15,598 bases of DNA, taken from contig JAISDM010000096.1 in assembly GCA_031264885.1 (NCBI GenBank), positions 1-15,598 of the forward strand. Reading direction: 5' to 3'. Below, one piece after another: positions 13,224 to 15,598 of this stretch. The stretch comes from Peptococcaceae bacterium (GTDB lineage Bacteria; Bacillota; Peptococcia; DRI-13; UBA5745). Position 1 is the stretch's first letter. Every line of letters begins with the position of its first letter. The notes beneath the pieces were generated by a model that was given only the letters and a program-made list of their open reading frames with translations, did not search any database and was not told the DNA's origin. A program made the translations under genes and the position numbers.

Positions 13224-13252
13224 TTGACCGGACGGATAAAAGGCTATATAAT
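13224..13252 (+). promoter_or_regulatory. Near-consensus promoter of the yqeY-helicase operon
   Basis: TTGACC (13224-13229), 17 bp, and TATAAT (13247-13252) differ from the sigma-70 consensus at one base. Transcription would start near 13259. The roughly 65-nt leader begins with GC-rich sequence able to form a 6-bp stem (13258-13263 with 13287-13292). No terminator was seen between this promoter and the kinase gene. Confidence 0.78.
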
Positions 13253-13323
13253 GGTTTCGCCGCCGGCGTCCTTGCGGGGCCCGGGCGCGGCGGATAATTT
13301 ATCAAGGAACTAGAGGTGATTAC

Positions 13324-13791
13324 ATGGGAATGACGGAACGTTTGAACGAGGATTTAAAAGCCGCCATGAAGGCCAGGGAAGAAGGCAAACTGCGGCTTTC
13401 GGTCATACGCATGGCCAAAGCCGCCATAAAAAACCAGGAAATCCAAAAATCCCAGCCGCTGACAGAAGAGGAAATCCTGCAAATCATTTCAAAAGAGCTG
13501 AAAATGAGAAGGGATATTCTGCCTGAATACGAAAAGGCGGGGAGAAGCGAATCCGTGGAAACCATCCAGGCGGAAATGGAGATTTTGCTGGAATACCTTC
13601 CCAAACAATTGACAGAGGAAGAGATTCTGGCGCTGATCCGGAACGCCGTCCGGGAGACCGGAGCGCAGGGGCCGGCGGACATGGGGAAAGTGATGGGCAA
13701 GCTGAGCCCCTTGACGAAAGGGCAGGCGGACGGCAAGGTGGTCAGCGCGCTGGTAAAACAGGAATTAAGCGGGCGGGAGGCGGCAGATTGA
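13324..13791 (+). CDS. yqeY: GatB/YqeY domain protein
   Basis: The 155-residue product fits the small stand-alone YqeY family, related to the tail domain of the GatB subunit of the tRNA-dependent amidotransferase. Typical features are the N-terminal MTERLNEDLKAAMKARE...KLRLSVIRMAKAAIKN, the middle EYEKAGR, the EYLPKQLTEEEI segment and the C-terminal MGKVMGKLSPLTKGQADGKVV. A tRNA-related role is inferred from GatB; the exact function of stand-alone members is not firmly known. GAGGTG lies 5 bases before the ATG. The stop overlaps the helicase start by 4 bases. Confidence 0.93.
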   Translation: MGMTERLNEDLKAAMKAREEGKLRLSVIRMAKAAIKNQEIQKSQPLTEEEILQIISKELKMRRDILPEYEKAGRSESVETIQAEMEILLEYLPKQLTEEEILALIRNAVRETGAQGPADMGKVMGKLSPLTKGQADGKVVSALVKQELSGREAAD

Positions 13792-15389
13792 CACAGAGTA
13801 CAAGCATGTTCGGCGAATTGGCCGTCAGCAAAAAGGTTGCTCAGGCTTTGTCTGAGATGGGATTCGAGGAGCCCACGCCGATTCAGGCCCAGGCGGTTCC
13901 TCTGATTATGCAGGGGCAGGACGTCATCGGACAGGCCCAAACCGGGACGGGCAAAACGGCCGCCTTCGGGATTCCGATCATCGAGCATATCTCCGCCGGC
14001 AGTCCCAGCGTCCAGGCGCTGATCATGACGCCGACCCGGGAGCTGGCCGTCCAGGTGGCGGAGGAAATCAACAGGATCGGCCACAACAAAAAAATCAAGG
14101 TTCTGCCGGTTTACGGGGGGCAGCCGATTGACCGGCAGCTCCGTTCACTGCGCATGGGGGTTCATGTGGTCATCGGCACGCCGGGCCGGGTGCTGGATCA
14201 TCTGGACCGCCGCAGCCTGAAACTGGGTTCGGTGAAGACCGTGGTGCTGGACGAGGCCGACGAAATGCTGGATATGGGTTTTGTCGACGATATCGAGTCG
14301 ATTTTGCAGCAGGTCCCGGATCCCCACCAGACATTGCTGTTTTCGGCCACCATGCCGGAACCGATCCGGGTGCTTTCCAGGAAATACCTGAAGAGTCCCG
14401 AGTTTATCAGCATCAACCGCGAAACCCTCACCGTTCCGCAAACCCAGCAGTTTTATTACGAAGTCACCCATGGAAGCAAGGCGGAGACCCTCTGCCGGAT
14501 TCTGGACTATGAGAATTACGAATCCTGCATTGTGTTTTGCCGGACCAAACGCGGGGTGGACGAACTGGTGGCCACGCTGCAGACCCGCGGATACGACGCG
14601 GAGGGGCTTCACGGGGATCTGACCCAGGCCCAAAGGGATAAGACCATGAAAAAAATCCGCCAGGGGGACGTGGATATTCTGGTGGCCACCGATGTGGCGG
14701 CCCGGGGGCTGGATATCGAACGTGTGAGTCATGTGATCAATTACGACATTCCCCAGGATCCGGAATCCTACGTACACCGGATCGGGCGCACAGGGCGCGC
14801 GGGCAGGGAAGGCGTCGCGCTGACCCTGATCATACCCCAGGAATACAAGCATCTGCGGCTGATCGAGAAGCTGATCCGCAGCCGGATCCAGCGGGCCACG
14901 CCGCCCACCTTCCAGGAGATCCTGGAGCAGCAGAAGCAGATGGTTCATAAACAGATCGAGGATATACTGCGCGAGGGCAAGCTGGACGCCTACAGGGAAA
15001 TCGCCAAGGAATTATTGGAATTCTTCGATCAGGAGGACGCTTTGGCCGCGGTGCTGAAACATACGTTCGAATCGCGGGGTATCGAGCTGGTAGACAATCC
15101 CTCCTCCTATAGAAACACCGATTTGGGCAATACCGGCGCCAAACCGGGCATGGTGCGCCTGTTCTTTACCGTCGGCAGGCAGCAGAACATCCGTCCGGGG
15201 GATCTGGTAAAAATCATCAGCCAGGAAGCGAACATCTCGGGCCGCGACATCGGGAGCATCAACATTTACGAGAAATTCACCTTCCTGGAGGTTCCGGAGG
15301 ATCAGGCGTACCGGGTGCTGCATACCATGGACCGGTACTCCCTCAACGGCCGCCGCATCTCCGTTCAGCTGGCGCGAGCCCGCCAATAA
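13788..15389 (+). CDS. DEAD-box ATP-dependent RNA helicase with C-terminal DbpA-like RNA-binding domain
   Basis: The 533-residue product has all helicase motifs in order: Q motif (FEEPTPIQ), I (AQTGTGKT), Ia (PTRELA), Ib (TPGR), II (DEAD), III (SAT), IV (IVFCRTKRGVDEL), V (ATDVAARGLDI) and VI (HRIGRTGRAG). The last 80 or so residues (VRLFFTVGRQQNIRPGDLVK... to RRISVQLARA) fit the DbpA/CsdA RNA-binding domain. It should remodel structured RNA, probably in ribosome assembly or mRNA turnover (DeaD/CsdA-like). The TTG start at 13788 is supported by GGGAGG 7 bases upstream and by a TTGA overlap with the yqeY stop, which suggests translational coupling; an ATG at 13806 lacks such a site. Confidence 0.96.
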   Translation: MTQSTSMFGELAVSKKVAQALSEMGFEEPTPIQAQAVPLIMQGQDVIGQAQTGTGKTAAFGIPIIEHISAGSPSVQALIMTPTRELAVQVAEEINRIGHNKKIKVLPVYGGQPIDRQLRSLRMGVHVVIGTPGRVLDHLDRRSLKLGSVKTVVLDEADEMLDMGFVDDIESILQQVPDPHQTLLFSATMPEPIRVLSRKYLKSPEFISINRETLTVPQTQQFYYEVTHGSKAETLCRILDYENYESCIVFCRTKRGVDELVATLQTRGYDAEGLHGDLTQAQRDKTMKKIRQGDVDILVATDVAARGLDIERVSHVINYDIPQDPESYVHRIGRTGRAGREGVALTLIIPQEYKHLRLIEKLIRSRIQRATPPTFQEILEQQKQMVHKQIEDILREGKLDAYREIAKELLEFFDQEDALAAVLKHTFESRGIELVDNPSSYRNTDLGNTGAKPGMVRLFFTVGRQQNIRPGDLVKIISQEANISGRDIGSINIYEKFTFLEVPEDQAYRVLHTMDRYSLNGRRISVQLARARQ

Positions 15390-15406
15390 GGATAGGCGGG
15401 CGTCCC

Positions 15407-15478
15407 GGGTCCGGGCGGCAGGATGCCGCCCCTACGGTATCGTGAATGGTGCGTCTGGGGCGGCATTTTGCCGTCCGG
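15407..15478 (+). repeat. Palindromic intergenic element, copy 3 (complete two-arm form)
   Basis: The 23-bp core at 15413-15435 is identical to copies 1 and 2. The right arm 15457-15478 pairs with 15411-15432 over 22 bp, with three C-to-T differences that leave G-U pairs in plus-strand RNA. It begins 18 bases after the helicase stop codon, so it may form the 3' end of that transcript. Confidence 0.85.
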
Positions 15479-15581
15479 GACCGTCCGAAAACGGGACGGG
15501 GCACGGCATGCCGTGCCCCCACGCATTATTCACGGGGTCGTAGGGGCGGATGGCAATCCGCCCGTTTGTTTTCGGACGGTC
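15479..15581. repeat. Nested inverted-repeat cassette enclosing palindromic module copy 2
   Basis: A perfect 14-bp inverted repeat, GACCGTCCGAAAAC (15479-15492) and GTTTTCGGACGGTC (15568-15581), bounds a 103-bp segment. Inside are the second 37-bp palindromic module (15487-15523, centred on GGGCACGGCATGCCGTGCCC) and a hairpin GGGCGGAT-GGCA-ATCCGCCC (15544-15563) that begins with the family signature GTAGGGGCGG at 15540. The hairpin is followed by GTTTGTTTT, so it could act as a terminator. No gene is visible from 15390 to the window end. Confidence 0.8.
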
Positions 15582-15598
15582 TGGCCCGTCTCCGATGA

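Noticed and set aside
3277..15435. The repeated 23-bp palindromic core as a CRISPR repeat
   Set aside because: Copies are kilobases apart, not regularly spaced, and no cas genes are present.

Overview
The window looks like chromosomal DNA from a GC-rich, anaerobic, Gram-positive-type bacterium, most likely a Clostridia-like Firmicute. This is inferred from gene content: a cell-surface protein with three S-layer homology (SLH) repeats, a rubrerythrin, a very large BadF/HgdC-type activase fusion, a GatB/YqeY-DEAD helicase pair, and strong AGGAGG-like ribosome sites with some TTG starts. No rRNA, tRNA, CRISPR array, transposase or phage gene was seen.

Layout. 1-3126 (+) is the 3' part of a secreted SLH protein with a repetitive N-terminal region and a Pro/Thr linker, ending at a clear intrinsic terminator. 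3190-4186 is a more AT-rich patch holding a palindromic repeat element, a lone RelB/DinJ-like antitoxin on the minus strand with its own promoter, and a strong promoter with an operator-like palindrome. 4187-8533 (+) is a 1448-residue double-activase/dehydratase-like Fe-S protein. 8653-9834 (+) is an M20 metallopeptidase, convergent with rubrerythrin (9917-10450, -). 10451-10674 is a dense divergent control region. 10675-13210 (+) is an overlapping response regulator/histidine kinase operon whose kinase carries two low-complexity repeat insertions. 13324-15389 (+) is a YqeY-like/DEAD-box helicase operon with a near-consensus promoter and a 4-base stop/start overlap. 15390-15598 is a cluster of nested inverted repeats.

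The most unusual theme is a family of short GC-rich palindromic elements between genes. A 23-bp core is identical at 3277, 8579 and 15413. Two copies have an inverted partner, and all six base differences between the partners are C-to-T changes that would still pair as G-U in plus-strand RNA. A related 37-bp palindromic module occurs at 10551 and, inverted, at 15487 with one mismatch. The element at 8530 supplies the stop codon of the 1448-residue protein. A second theme is expansion of short repeats inside coding sequence, notably within the ATP-binding domain of the kinase.

Functional links that can be argued: rubrerythrin (peroxide defence) and the two-component system diverge from a region with Fur/PerR-like and OmpR-type repeat sites, suggesting stress- or metal-linked control. 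The other genes show no obvious shared pathway. Promoter and operator calls come from reading the sequence by eye and are unverified.
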